The notes under the pieces were generated by a model. That model worked only from the letters and a program-made list of their open reading frames with translations, was not told where the DNA came from and ran no database searches. The translations under genes and the position numbers were made by a program. A stretch of DNA of 64,000 nucleotides, from assembly GCF_030246905.1 (NCBI RefSeq), contig NZ_CP126741.1, forward strand, positions 2,604,001 through 2,668,000, written 5' to 3'. Position 1 is the first letter of the stretch, and every line of letters begins with the position of its first letter. Shown here in pieces: positions 8,921-15,764 of this stretch. This DNA comes from Microbacterium sp. zg-Y818 (lineage in GTDB: Bacteria; Actinomycetota; Actinomycetes; Actinomycetales; Microbacteriaceae).

Positions 8921-9174
8921 CTGGGGACCTCCCCGGTCAACGCGGCGCGCAGTCGTTCCGGGGAGACGCGCCAATGGGCGTGCAGACGGTCATCGACCAG
9001 CACGACCGGGATCTTCTCCCACCACAGCTCGTGCAGGGCGGGGTCGTCGAGGATCGAGTGCTCCTGCACGTCGACATCCCCTTCGGGAAACTCCGCGACG
9101 ACCGTCTCGATGACCTCGCGGGCGACGTCGCAGAGGTGGCATCCCGGTTTCGTGAGCAGCGTGACGGTGGTCAC
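8917..9174 (-). CDS. Glutaredoxin-like protein, CxxC
   Basis: This 85-residue protein has a glutaredoxin/thioredoxin fold pattern: beta strand VTLLTKPG, the redox motif CHLC at 12-15, helix, then the strand IPVVLVDD with the cis-Pro position. It is a DUF836-type small glutaredoxin that probably reduces disulfides in the cytosol. It starts with GTG one base after the rhodanese stop and overlaps the Dabb gene by four bases, so the three are co-translated. Confidence 0.88.
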   Translation of the reverse strand: MTTVTLLTKPGCHLCDVAREVIETVVAEFPEGDVDVQEHSILDDPALHELWWEKIPVVLVDDRLHAHWRVSPERLRAALTGEVPR

Positions 9175-9175
9175 G

Positions 9176-9469
9176 TCAACGCTCGACGGGAAAGCCCGCC
9201 ACGATCCACTCGCCGGTGCCGCCCTCGACGTTGGTGGCGTCGTAGCCGCGCTGGGTGAGCGCGGAAACCACCTGCGCCGAACGGCCGCCGGCCTGGCAGA
9301 TGACGTCGAAGGGCTCGTCCGGCAGACGGTCGAGCAGGCCGCCGAGCTGGGACATGGGCAGGTTCACCGCGCCGGGCACGTGGCCCGCAGCGAACTCGTC
9401 CTCTTCGCGCACGTCGATCAGCGGCGTATCCTGCCGGTCGCGCAGCTGCTGGACGGTTATCGACTTCAT
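9176..9469 (-). CDS. Single-domain rhodanese (sulfurtransferase)
   Basis: The 97-residue protein is one complete rhodanese domain: LIDVREEDEFAAGHVPGAVNLP at the substrate entrance and the catalytic loop CQAGGRS, with Cys58 as the persulfide-carrying residue. Such proteins move sulfane sulfur between cytosolic carriers. The ATG at 9469 is preferred over one six codons upstream because GAAAGGA precedes it. First gene of the redox operon. Confidence 0.9.
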   Translation of the reverse strand: MKSITVQQLRDRQDTPLIDVREEDEFAAGHVPGAVNLPMSQLGGLLDRLPDEPFDVICQAGGRSAQVVSALTQRGYDATNVEGGTGEWIVAGFPVER

Positions 9470-9488
9470 GACGGTCCTTTCGAACACG

Positions 9489-9526
9489 AAGCGCCCCTGC
9501 GACGCGCAGAACGGTCGGGGGCGCTT
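9489..9526 (-). terminator. Hairpin downstream of bS22
   Basis: AAGCGCCCC (9489-9497) and GGGGCGCTT (9518-9526) form a 9-bp perfect stem between the bS22 stop and the rhodanese operon. There is no clear U tract, so termination efficiency is uncertain. Confidence 0.5.
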
Positions 9527-9540
9527 GTGCGGGATGCCGC

Positions 9541-9639
9541 TTACTTCTTGTTGCGGCGCTGGTGGCGAGTCTTACGCAGCAGCTTGCGGTGCTTCTTCTT
9601 CGCCATGCGCTTGCGGCGCTTCTTGATGACTGAACCCAC
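9541..9639 (-). CDS. Small ribosomal subunit protein bS22 (AURKAIP1/COX24-like, 32 aa)
   Basis: A very small gene easily missed: GTG start at 9639, TAA stop, 32 residues, nearly half Lys/Arg. The sequence begins MGSVIKKRRKRMAKKKHRK and contains no acidic residue. This matches the actinobacterial bS22 protein seen in mycobacterial ribosome structures and annotated as an AURKAIP1/COX24-domain protein. A weak GAGG precedes the GTG. Its neighbour is the HTH gene at 9914, an order also found at Rv0500A-Rv0500B in mycobacteria. Confidence 0.88.
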   Translation of the reverse strand: MGSVIKKRRKRMAKKKHRKLLRKTRHQRRNKK

Positions 9640-9722
9640 GGAAAACCTCGCTATGTCAGGGGTCTGGGTGCGGAGGTACCGAACCCGGGATCGGGCAAAA
9701 GTTGAAAATGCCTCGGATCAGT

Positions 9723-9914
9723 CTAGCCGACGTCGGCGATGGGCCGTTGCAGGGCGTCGAGCACGGCGCTTTCGGGCACGCGGTAGCTGCGGCCGAAGCG
9801 CACAGCCGGCAGCTCCCCGGCGTGGACGAGGCGGTAGACCGTCATCTTCGAGACGCGCATCAGCTCGGCCACCTCGGCGACCGTCAAGAATCGCACGTCG
9901 GACAGTTCCACCAT
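9723..9914 (-). CDS. Small excisionase-type helix-turn-helix protein (Rv0500A-like)
   Basis: This 63-residue protein consists almost entirely of one MerR/excisionase-type HTH: FLTVAEVAELMRVSKMTVYR then ELPAVRFGRSYRVP. It is predicted to bind DNA; its regulon is not known. The start at 9914 is chosen over one nine codons upstream because GAGGGGGA precedes it. It lies 83 bases upstream of bS22 on the same strand, and proC is nearby, matching the mycobacterial gene neighbourhood apart from the Trk genes between. Confidence 0.85.
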   Translation of the reverse strand: MVELSDVRFLTVAEVAELMRVSKMTVYRLVHAGELPAVRFGRSYRVPESAVLDALQRPIADVG

Positions 9915-10050
9915 CGTTTCCCCCTCAGGCTGGACCCCCACACTCTAGGGCGCCGCTGGGACGGCTGTAAACGGTTGTGCCTGCTGTTGCCGTTGCGCAC
10001 GGTGGGCGGCTACGGGCCCCGCTCCCGCGCACCACCGGCCATGCCGCGGA

Positions 10051-10452
10051 TCAGCGGCCGGGTATCTTGCTGAACACGCTGGCGAACGCGTGCCGGGCAG
10101 AGGCCGCCGCACGTCCGACGGCGTCGGCTGCCTGAGCAGCGGAGTCGTTGAGCACGGGCGCCTCGTCCGTCTCCTCTTCGAGCAGGAACGGCATGAGCCA
10201 GTCGTCGACGGCGTCCAGCGGAGCGGTCGACAGGCTGTAGTAGCGGTGCTGTCCCTCTTCGCGCACCGACACGAGCCCCGCCTCGCGCAGTACCTTGAGG
10301 TGCTTCGACACGGTGGGCTGGCTGACTCCGAGGTCCTGCACGATGCGTGAGACGCTCGTGCCGCCTCGCTCCCCGTTCGCCGAGCGCGAGAGCAGCAGTT
10401 GCAGGATGTCGCGACGGGTGCCGTCGGCGATCACGTCGAAGATATCCGCCAT
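10051..10452 (-). CDS. ArsR-family transcriptional regulator with C-terminal extension
   Basis: A 133-residue protein. Residues 5-80 form an ArsR-type winged helix (DGTRRDILQLLL, then the recognition helix VSQPTVSKHLKVLREAGLV and wing EEGQHRYYSL). The remaining 50 residues are an acidic and alanine-rich tail without metal-binding cysteines, so a metal sensor role is not supported. The gene is divergent from trkH and may regulate it, which is inference from position only. Confidence 0.85.
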   Translation of the reverse strand: MADIFDVIADGTRRDILQLLLSRSANGERGGTSVSRIVQDLGVSQPTVSKHLKVLREAGLVSVREEGQHRYYSLSTAPLDAVDDWLMPFLLEEETDEAPVLNDSAAQAADAVGRAAASARHAFASVFSKIPGR

Positions 10453-10458
10453 GAAGCT

Positions 10459-10464
10459 AGGTTA
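10459..10464 (-). promoter_or_regulatory. Leaderless -10 (TAACCT) of the ArsR-type gene
   Basis: Read on the minus strand, TAACCT is followed by AGCTTC and then the ATG at 10452. No ribosome site is present. Confidence 0.55.
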
Positions 10465-10519
10465 GCCGCGGGTCTCGGGGAGTACCATGACACGGATCCG
10501 AGAGCGAGGAGGGCGCCGC

Positions 10520-11962
10520 ATGGCGCGGCACGACGTCGGCGGCCCTTCGCGGCTCCGCACCCTCGCAGGAATGCGGTGGCTGCGCGATGAGATTCGCGAC
10601 CTCACCACCTCCTCGCCGGCACGCTTCGCCGTGCTGATCTTCGCCGTCCTCATCCTCATCTTCACCGCCCTGTTCTCCTTGCCCGCCGCAGCGGCGGATG
10701 GAAGGCGCACCGCGCTCGCCGATGCGCTGTTCACCGCGGTCTCCACCATCTGCGTGACGGGACTGTCCACGGTGGACATGGCGACGCACTGGTCGCCGCT
10801 GGGCCACGTGATCACCTACATCGGAGTGAACGTCGGCGCCCTCGGCGTGCTGACGCTGGCATCGATCCTGGGACTCGTGATCTCGAAGCGGCTGGGCCTA
10901 CGCGCCAAGCTCATCGCCGCCGGCGATTCGAACCCGCTGCGGGCCCACGGCGGGCCGGTCAACGAGGGACAGACGGTGCGACTTGGCGAAGTCGGTCAGC
11001 TGCTGAGGACCGTCGCCCTGTCGACCTTGATCATCGAAGCGGGCCTCAGCATTTTGCTCTACCCGGCGTTGATCGCCGCGGGCATCGATCCGCTCACCGC
11101 GCTGTGGGAGGCGCCCTACTACGCGGCGATGTCCTTCACCAACACCGGCTTCGTGCCCAATCCCGAGGGCCTGACGCCCTTCGCCAACGACTACTTCCTG
11201 CTCTCGGTGCTGATGGCGGGGGTCTTCCTCGGATCGATCGGCTTCCCGGTGATCTTCACGCTGTGGCGCCACACGTGGCACGTCCGTCGCTGGTCGCTGC
11301 ACACCAAGCTCACGCTCATCACGACCACGGCCCTCTTCTTCGCCGGCGCCGTCGTGTTCGTGATCCTGGAGTATCTCAACCCGAAGACGTTCGGGTCGAT
11401 GGATGCCTGGGACACGGCCTTCCAGTCGCTCTTCCTCTCGGCGATGACCCGCTCCGGCGGGTTTTCGCTGATCGACATCGGCGAGCTCAACGGCTCATCG
11501 CTCATTGCAGGCTCGATGCTGATGTTCGTGGGCGGCGGCTCCGCCTCCACCGCCGGCGGCATCAAGGTCACCACGCTGGCGGTGCTCGCCCTGGCGGTGT
11601 GGTCCGAGGCCCAGGGGCGGCAGCAGGTCGAGGCGTTCGGGCGGCGCATCCCCAGCGACGTGCAGCGGGTGGCGCTGTCGGTCGTGGCGTGGGGCGCGAC
11701 GATCGTGGCGCTGTCGACCATCGTCATCACCCAGATCACGAAGGCGCCGGTCGAGCTGGTGCTCTTCGACGTCATCTCGGGGTTCGCCACCGTGGGGCTG
11801 TCGACCGGTCTCACCGCGGAGCTTCCGGACTCGGCGTCGTACGTCCTGGCGGCCACGATGTTCATGGGCCGCATTGGTACAGTGACTCTCGCCGCGGCGG
11901 TCGCCGCGACGGCGCGTTCACAGCTGTACTCGATGCCCGTGGAAAGGCCGATCGTTGGTTGA
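10520..11962 (+). CDS. trkH: Trk-type potassium uptake channel subunit TrkH/KtrB
   Basis: A 480-residue membrane protein with the four P-loop repeats of the SKT family. The pore stretches are STICVTGLSTVD, MSFTNTGFVPNP, MTRSGGFSLIDIG and SGFATVGLSTGLT, each carrying the conserved filter glycine. It forms the K+ pore in the inner membrane. The ATG at 10520 is chosen because GAGGAGGG lies seven bases upstream; an in-frame ATG 11 codons earlier sits inside a TACCAT -10-like element. It overlaps trkA by eight bases, as expected for a co-made channel and gating ring. Confidence 0.93.
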   Translation: MARHDVGGPSRLRTLAGMRWLRDEIRDLTTSSPARFAVLIFAVLILIFTALFSLPAAAADGRRTALADALFTAVSTICVTGLSTVDMATHWSPLGHVITYIGVNVGALGVLTLASILGLVISKRLGLRAKLIAAGDSNPLRAHGGPVNEGQTVRLGEVGQLLRTVALSTLIIEAGLSILLYPALIAAGIDPLTALWEAPYYAAMSFTNTGFVPNPEGLTPFANDYFLLSVLMAGVFLGSIGFPVIFTLWRHTWHVRRWSLHTKLTLITTTALFFAGAVVFVILEYLNPKTFGSMDAWDTAFQSLFLSAMTRSGGFSLIDIGELNGSSLIAGSMLMFVGGGSASTAGGIKVTTLAVLALAVWSEAQGRQQVEAFGRRIPSDVQRVALSVVAWGATIVALSTIVITQITKAPVELVLFDVISGFATVGLSTGLTAELPDSASYVLAATMFMGRIGTVTLAAAVAATARSQLYSMPVERPIVG

Positions 11963-12626
11963 GCAGATCCGGGGCGACGCCCCCGTCCTCGTCATCGGCC
12001 TCGGCCGATTCGGCGCCGCGTGCGCGGGAGAGCTCGATCGCCTGGACCGCGAGGTCCTCGCGATCGACGCGAACCTCGAGCTCGTGCAGAAGTGGTCCGA
12101 GCGGGTCACCCACACCGTGCAGGCCGACGCCCGCAACATCGACGCGCTGAAGCAGGTCGGCGCGCAGGACTTCCAGGTGGCCATCGTGGCGACGGGCTCG
12201 TCGATCGAGGCATCCGTGCTGATCACCGCGAACCTCGTCGATCTGAAGGTCCCGCAGATCTGGGCGAAGGCCGTATCGCAGTCCCACGGCAAGATCCTCG
12301 CCCGCGTCGGCGCGAACCACGTGGTCTATCCCGAGCGCGAGGCCGGCGAGCGCACGGCTCACCTCGTCAGCGGCCGCATGCTCGACTTCATCCGCTTCGA
12401 CGACGACTTCGCGCTCGCCAAGATGTACCCGCCGAAATTCATCCGGGGCGTTGGCCTGAACGAGTCGGGCGTGCGGACGAAGTACCGCGTGACCGTGGTC
12501 GGGGTGAAGAGTCCCGGAAAGCCGTTCCGCTACGCCGAGGCCAACACGGTCGTCACGAACCACGACCTCATCATCGTCTCGGGGACGAACTCCGACATCG
12601 AGCGCTTCGCCTCCCTCGCCCGCTGA
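11955..12626 (+). CDS. trkA: Trk potassium uptake regulatory subunit TrkA/KtrA (RCK domain)
   Basis: A 223-residue cytosolic protein with an N-terminal Rossmann RCK domain (VIGLGRFGAA at 13-22, nucleotide-binding acidic residue in AIDANLEL) and a C-terminal TrkA_C domain from about 140. It forms the nucleotide-gated ring under TrkH. The start is TTG, with GGAAAGG seven bases upstream, and lies inside the 3' end of trkH, so translation is coupled. Confidence 0.92.
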   Translation: MVEQIRGDAPVLVIGLGRFGAACAGELDRLDREVLAIDANLELVQKWSERVTHTVQADARNIDALKQVGAQDFQVAIVATGSSIEASVLITANLVDLKVPQIWAKAVSQSHGKILARVGANHVVYPEREAGERTAHLVSGRMLDFIRFDDDFALAKMYPPKFIRGVGLNESGVRTKYRVTVVGVKSPGKPFRYAEANTVVTNHDLIIVSGTNSDIERFASLAR

Positions 12627-12644
12627 GCGGGCCTGCGTCGACGG

Positions 12645-13481
12645 CTAGGATCCGGCGGCGAGCTCCCGGGCGCGCGCCAGGGCGGCATCGGTCGCCTCGG
12701 CGAAGAGCGCGGCCAGCCCCGCGCCCTGCAGCACGGCGACCGCCCGCTCCGTCGTTCCCTTCGGACTGGTGACCTGCCGCCGCAGCTCCGCCGGATCCTC
12801 GCCGGACGCCTCGAGCAGGGCCGTGGCGCCGATGAAGGTCTGCTCGGCCATGAGCCGCGCCGACGCCTCGTCGAAGCCCTTGCCCTGGGCCGCCCGGGTG
12901 AGCTCTTCGATGAGCAGGAAGACGTACGCGGGCCCCGAGCCCGAGATCGTCGAGAGCGGGTCGATCTGCTCCTCGGGCACTTCGATGACGACGCCGACGG
13001 TCTCGAAGAGCCGGCGCACCACCTCGACCTCCGCGGGTCCGGCACTCGTGCCGGCCGCGAGCCCGGTGACGGCTTTGCCGACGAGAGCCGGGGTGTTGGG
13101 CATGGAGCGCAGCACCGGCATCCCCTCCCCCAGGATCGACTCGAAGGTCGCAAGGGTCACCCCGGCCGCGAGGCTCACCACGATGGTGCCGGGCCGCAGG
13201 TGCGGGGCGACCTCGCGCAGCAGGTCGGGGACCATTGCGGGCTTGACGCCGATGAGCACGATATCGGCAGATGCCGCGGCCTCGGCGTTGCCGTGCGGCG
13301 CCTGTTCGAGGGCCACGCTCGTCACGCCGGGGAGGCCCTCGAGGGCAGCGGCTTTCGCTCCCGTGCGGTTGGTCACCGTGACGACGGGGGCGAGCCCCGA
13401 GCGCACGAGACCGTGCAGCACGGCGCCGCCCATGGAACCGGCACCGAGGATCGCGATCGGAGGCAGCGCAGTGGTCATCAC
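12645..13481 (-). CDS. proC: Pyrroline-5-carboxylate reductase
   Basis: The 278-residue enzyme catalyses the last step of proline synthesis, NAD(P)H reduction of pyrroline-5-carboxylate. It shows the N-terminal dinucleotide motif ILGAGSMGGAVLHGL and the C-terminal family signature ISGSGPAYVFLLIEEL. Length is normal for the family. The start is either GTG at 13481 or the next codon, ATG at 13478; GGAAAG lies upstream. It converges on trkA. Confidence 0.94.
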   Translation of the reverse strand: MMTTALPPIAILGAGSMGGAVLHGLVRSGLAPVVTVTNRTGAKAAALEGLPGVTSVALEQAPHGNAEAAASADIVLIGVKPAMVPDLLREVAPHLRPGTIVVSLAAGVTLATFESILGEGMPVLRSMPNTPALVGKAVTGLAAGTSAGPAEVEVVRRLFETVGVVIEVPEEQIDPLSTISGSGPAYVFLLIEELTRAAQGKGFDEASARLMAEQTFIGATALLEASGEDPAELRRQVTSPKGTTERAVAVLQGAGLAALFAEATDAALARARELAAGS

Positions 13482-13554
13482 CCCATCTTTCCAGACCCCG
13501 TGTCGACCACACCGTGACGCCGCCAGCCCCGTCGGCGGACGACCGCGGCGCGGC

Positions 13555-13560
13555 TATAGT
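13555..13560 (+). promoter_or_regulatory. -10 element TATAGT ahead of the alpha/beta hydrolase
   Basis: TATAGT is close to the sigma-70 -10 consensus, 65 bases before the chosen start at 13625. The transcript would therefore have a leader, in line with the ribosome site found there. Confidence 0.5.
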
Positions 13561-13624
13561 GACGAAGACGGGCGCGGCCCCGCAGGCCGCTGCCACCGAG
13601 CAGACGAAGGACGCAGGACGCACC

Positions 13625-14740
13625 ATGCAGACCCTCCTCGACGGCATCTCGGCGCGGCTCATCGAGACGCCGCGGCTGTCCGTCAACATTCTCGAACGCA
13701 CCGGCGACAGCCCCGACACACCGGCCGACCGCACCATCGTGTTCGTGCACGGCAACGTGGCATCCAGCCTGTTCTGGCAGGAGATCATGCAGGACCTCCC
13801 GCGCGAGCTGCGGCCCATCGCCGTGGACCTGCGCGGCTTCGGCGGCACCGACCACGCGCCCGTCGACGCGACCCGGGGCGTGCGGGACTTCAGCGACGAC
13901 CTGCACGCCACGCTCGAAGCCCTGGGGCTCGGACCGACCCACCTGGTCGGCTGGTCGCTCGGCGCAGGGGTGGTCATGCAGTACGCGCTGGACCACCGCG
14001 CGCTCTCGCTGACGCTGGAGGCGCCGATCTCGCCCTACGGCTTCGGCGGCACGCGCCGCGACGGGAGCCGGCTGACCGACGACGACGCGGGGTGCGGCGC
14101 GGGCGCCGCCAACCCCGACTTCGTGCAGCGTCTGAACGACCGCGACAGCAGCGACGAGGCATCGACCTCGCCGCGCAGTGTCTTCCGGGCGTCGTACGTC
14201 GCCCCCGGCTACCGCACCACGCACGAGGATCTCTGGGTCGAGTCGATGCTGACCACCTCCACCGCGTCGGGGAACTACCCGGGCGACAGCGCGCACAGCG
14301 ACAACTGGCCGGGCTTCGCTCCCGGAACGACGGGGGTGCTCAACGCCTTGGCCCCGCGCTACTTCGACGTCTCCGGCATCGTCCGCCTCGACCGCAAGCC
14401 GCCGATCCTGTGGGTGCACGGCACCGCCGATGCGATCGTGTCGGATGCCTCGTTCGCGGACTACAACAACCTCGGGCAGCTGGGCATCGTTCCGGGCTGG
14501 CCCGGCGCCGACGTCGCCCCGCCGCAGGAGATGGTGACCCAGACCCGTGACGTGCTCGGCGCGTACGCCGATGCAGGAGGCGATGTCGTCGAGGTCGCCC
14601 TCGAAGGAGTGGGCCACAGTCCTCACCTCGAGCGTCCGGCGGAGTTCCGCCAGGCGCTGCTGGCCGCGATCGGATACATCGGTCGGCGTGCCGACCCCGC
14701 CCCGCCGACCGAGGCGATCGTCATCGCCTCGTCGGACTGA
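13625..14740 (+). CDS. Alpha/beta-fold hydrolase
   Basis: This 371-residue protein has the hydrolase landmarks: oxyanion-hole HGNVASS, nucleophile elbow GWSLGAG, acid in HGTADAIVSD and catalytic His in GHSPHLE. There is no signal peptide, so it is cytosolic. A cap-domain insertion of about 120 residues sits between the elbow and the acid. The start is set by AAGGACGCAGGAC just upstream; the open frame extends 37 codons further with no ribosome site. Substrate unknown; an ester or epoxide hydrolase is possible. Confidence 0.85.
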   Translation: MQTLLDGISARLIETPRLSVNILERTGDSPDTPADRTIVFVHGNVASSLFWQEIMQDLPRELRPIAVDLRGFGGTDHAPVDATRGVRDFSDDLHATLEALGLGPTHLVGWSLGAGVVMQYALDHRALSLTLEAPISPYGFGGTRRDGSRLTDDDAGCGAGAANPDFVQRLNDRDSSDEASTSPRSVFRASYVAPGYRTTHEDLWVESMLTTSTASGNYPGDSAHSDNWPGFAPGTTGVLNALAPRYFDVSGIVRLDRKPPILWVHGTADAIVSDASFADYNNLGQLGIVPGWPGADVAPPQEMVTQTRDVLGAYADAGGDVVEVALEGVGHSPHLERPAEFRQALLAAIGYIGRRADPAPPTEAIVIASSD

Positions 14741-14750
14741 CCCTCCCCGC

Positions 14751-14830
14751 GGTGCCGAGTGAGTACTCGCGGCGCCGAGTGAGTATTCGCTGGGCCGAGT
14801 GAGTACTCGCCGTGCCGAGTGAGTATTCGG
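14751..14830. repeat. Four tandem 20-bp repeats with GAGTACTC/GAGTATTC cores
   Basis: Four head-to-tail units of exactly 20 bp (14751, 14771, 14791, 14811) share the core GCCGAGTGAGTA. Units 1 and 3 carry GAGTACTC, a perfect 8-bp palindrome; units 2 and 4 carry GAGTATTC, giving an A-B-A-B pattern. Each unit can fold as CGAGT-GAGT-ACTCG. The array fills the gap between the convergent hydrolase and tadA genes. Confidence 0.9.
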
Positions 14831-14850
14831 CGGCCGGGATCAGCGCTGGA

Positions 14851-15324
14851 TCAAGGCTCGCGGCGCGCGTTGAAAAAGGCTCGCAGCAAGGCGGATGCCT
14901 CGTGCTCACGCACGCCGGCCACCACCTCCGCCCGGTGCGGCAGCCGCCGGTCGCGGACGACGTCGTACATCGAACCGGCCGCCCCCGCTTTGTCGTCCCA
15001 CGCGCCGAACACCAGCCGGTCCAGGTGCGACTGGACAATGGCGCCCGCGCACATCAGACACGGCTCCAGCGTGACCACCAGCGTGCAGCGCGACAGGTTC
15101 CACGCGCCGAGCGACGCCGCCGCGGCCCGCAGGGCGACGACCTCGGCATGTGCGAACGGGTCGAGCGTGGCCTCACGCAGGTTGCGTCCCTCGCCGATGA
15201 TGTTGCCGGCGGCATCCGTCACGACCGCCCCGACCGGGATGTCGCCGTGCTCGGCGGCCTCGGCGGCCAGAGCGAGGGCGCGATCCATCGCCGCCAGGTC
15301 GGTGGCTCGAGCAGGCAGGTTCAC
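14851..15324 (-). CDS. tadA: tRNA adenosine(34) deaminase
   Basis: A 157-residue zinc deaminase that converts A34 of tRNA-Arg(ACG) to inosine. The zinc ligands and catalytic Glu are visible: HAE at 59-61 and PCLMC with Cys89 and Cys92. The frame is open further upstream to an ATG at 15384, but GTG 15324 is preferred because a TAGCCT -10 element lies seven bases before it and the extra residues are not part of the domain. Confidence 0.9.
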   Translation of the reverse strand: MNLPARATDLAAMDRALALAAEAAEHGDIPVGAVVTDAAGNIIGEGRNLREATLDPFAHAEVVALRAAAASLGAWNLSRCTLVVTLEPCLMCAGAIVQSHLDRLVFGAWDDKAGAAGSMYDVVRDRRLPHRAEVVAGVREHEASALLRAFFNARREP

Positions 15325-15331
15325 ACGCAAC

Positions 15332-15337
15332 AGGCTA
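15332..15337 (-). promoter_or_regulatory. -10 (TAGCCT) of tadA
   Basis: Minus-strand TAGCCT is seven bases from the GTG at 15324, implying a leaderless or nearly leaderless tadA mRNA. Confidence 0.5.
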
Positions 15338-15396
15338 TTGCCCGGCCCGCGCAGACTGGGGACTTCTCCCCATCGGCTCACCACCGGCCGCCGCCC

Positions 15397-15402
15397 TAGA
15401 CT
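15397..15402 (+). promoter_or_regulatory. -10 (TAGACT) of the T7SS-like toxin cassette
   Basis: TAGACT lies 24 bases before the ATG at 15426, and a strong GGGAGGGG ribosome site (15413-15420) lies between them. It would drive the overlapping genes 15426-18883. Confidence 0.45.
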
Positions 15403-15425
15403 CGCTCACGGCGGGAGGGGAACGG

Positions 15426-15764
15426 ATGCCGGATCTGAAGATCGACCTCGAACAGGTGCGAGCGGTGGGAACAGACCTCGGGCGCATAGCCCGGGAATTC
15501 GAATCGGCCAACGTGCGCAGCGACCGCATCGCCGAGGCGACAGGACACGACGGCCTCGCCGACGCGGTGCGCTCCTTCGCGCATTCCTGGGACGACACCC
15601 GCGAGGACATGCTCGAATCGGTCCGCGGGCTCGGGGAAGCCACCACCGCCATCGCCGATGTCTTCGCCGAGACCGACGTCGAACTGGCGTCGGCCATCGA
15701 GGACGCGGCAGCGGCGACGCCCGCCACGCCGCTCACCCCCGCGCTTGCGGGAGGGCCGGCATGA
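15426..15764 (+). CDS. EspC/WXG100-like small helical protein, probable type VII secretion partner
   Basis: A 112-residue, mainly helical, acidic protein with no signal peptide. The pattern LKIDLEQVRAVGTDLGRIA, a mid-protein SWDDTRED turn, then a second helix ending FAETD resembles ESX-associated EspC/WXG100-type proteins, which form helical hairpins and carry an aromatic-x-x-x-D/E export motif. The classical W-x-G is not present. The tail is Ala/Pro-rich. A strong GGGAGGGG site precedes the ATG and the stop overlaps the toxin-like gene (ATGA), so the two are likely made as a pair. Family membership is inferred from pattern. Confidence 0.6.
   Translation: MPDLKIDLEQVRAVGTDLGRIAREFESANVRSDRIAEATGHDGLADAVRSFAHSWDDTREDMLESVRGLGEATTAIADVFAETDVELASAIEDAAAATPATPLTPALAGGPA

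Noticed and set aside
10453..10470. A second iron box (CTAGGTTAGCC) before the ArsR gene
   Set aside because: It matches only about half of the IdeR consensus and is explained by the TAACCT leaderless -10; no iron gene is nearby.
14751..14830. A CRISPR array
   Set aside because: Units are directly adjacent 20-mers with no spacers and no cas genes are present.
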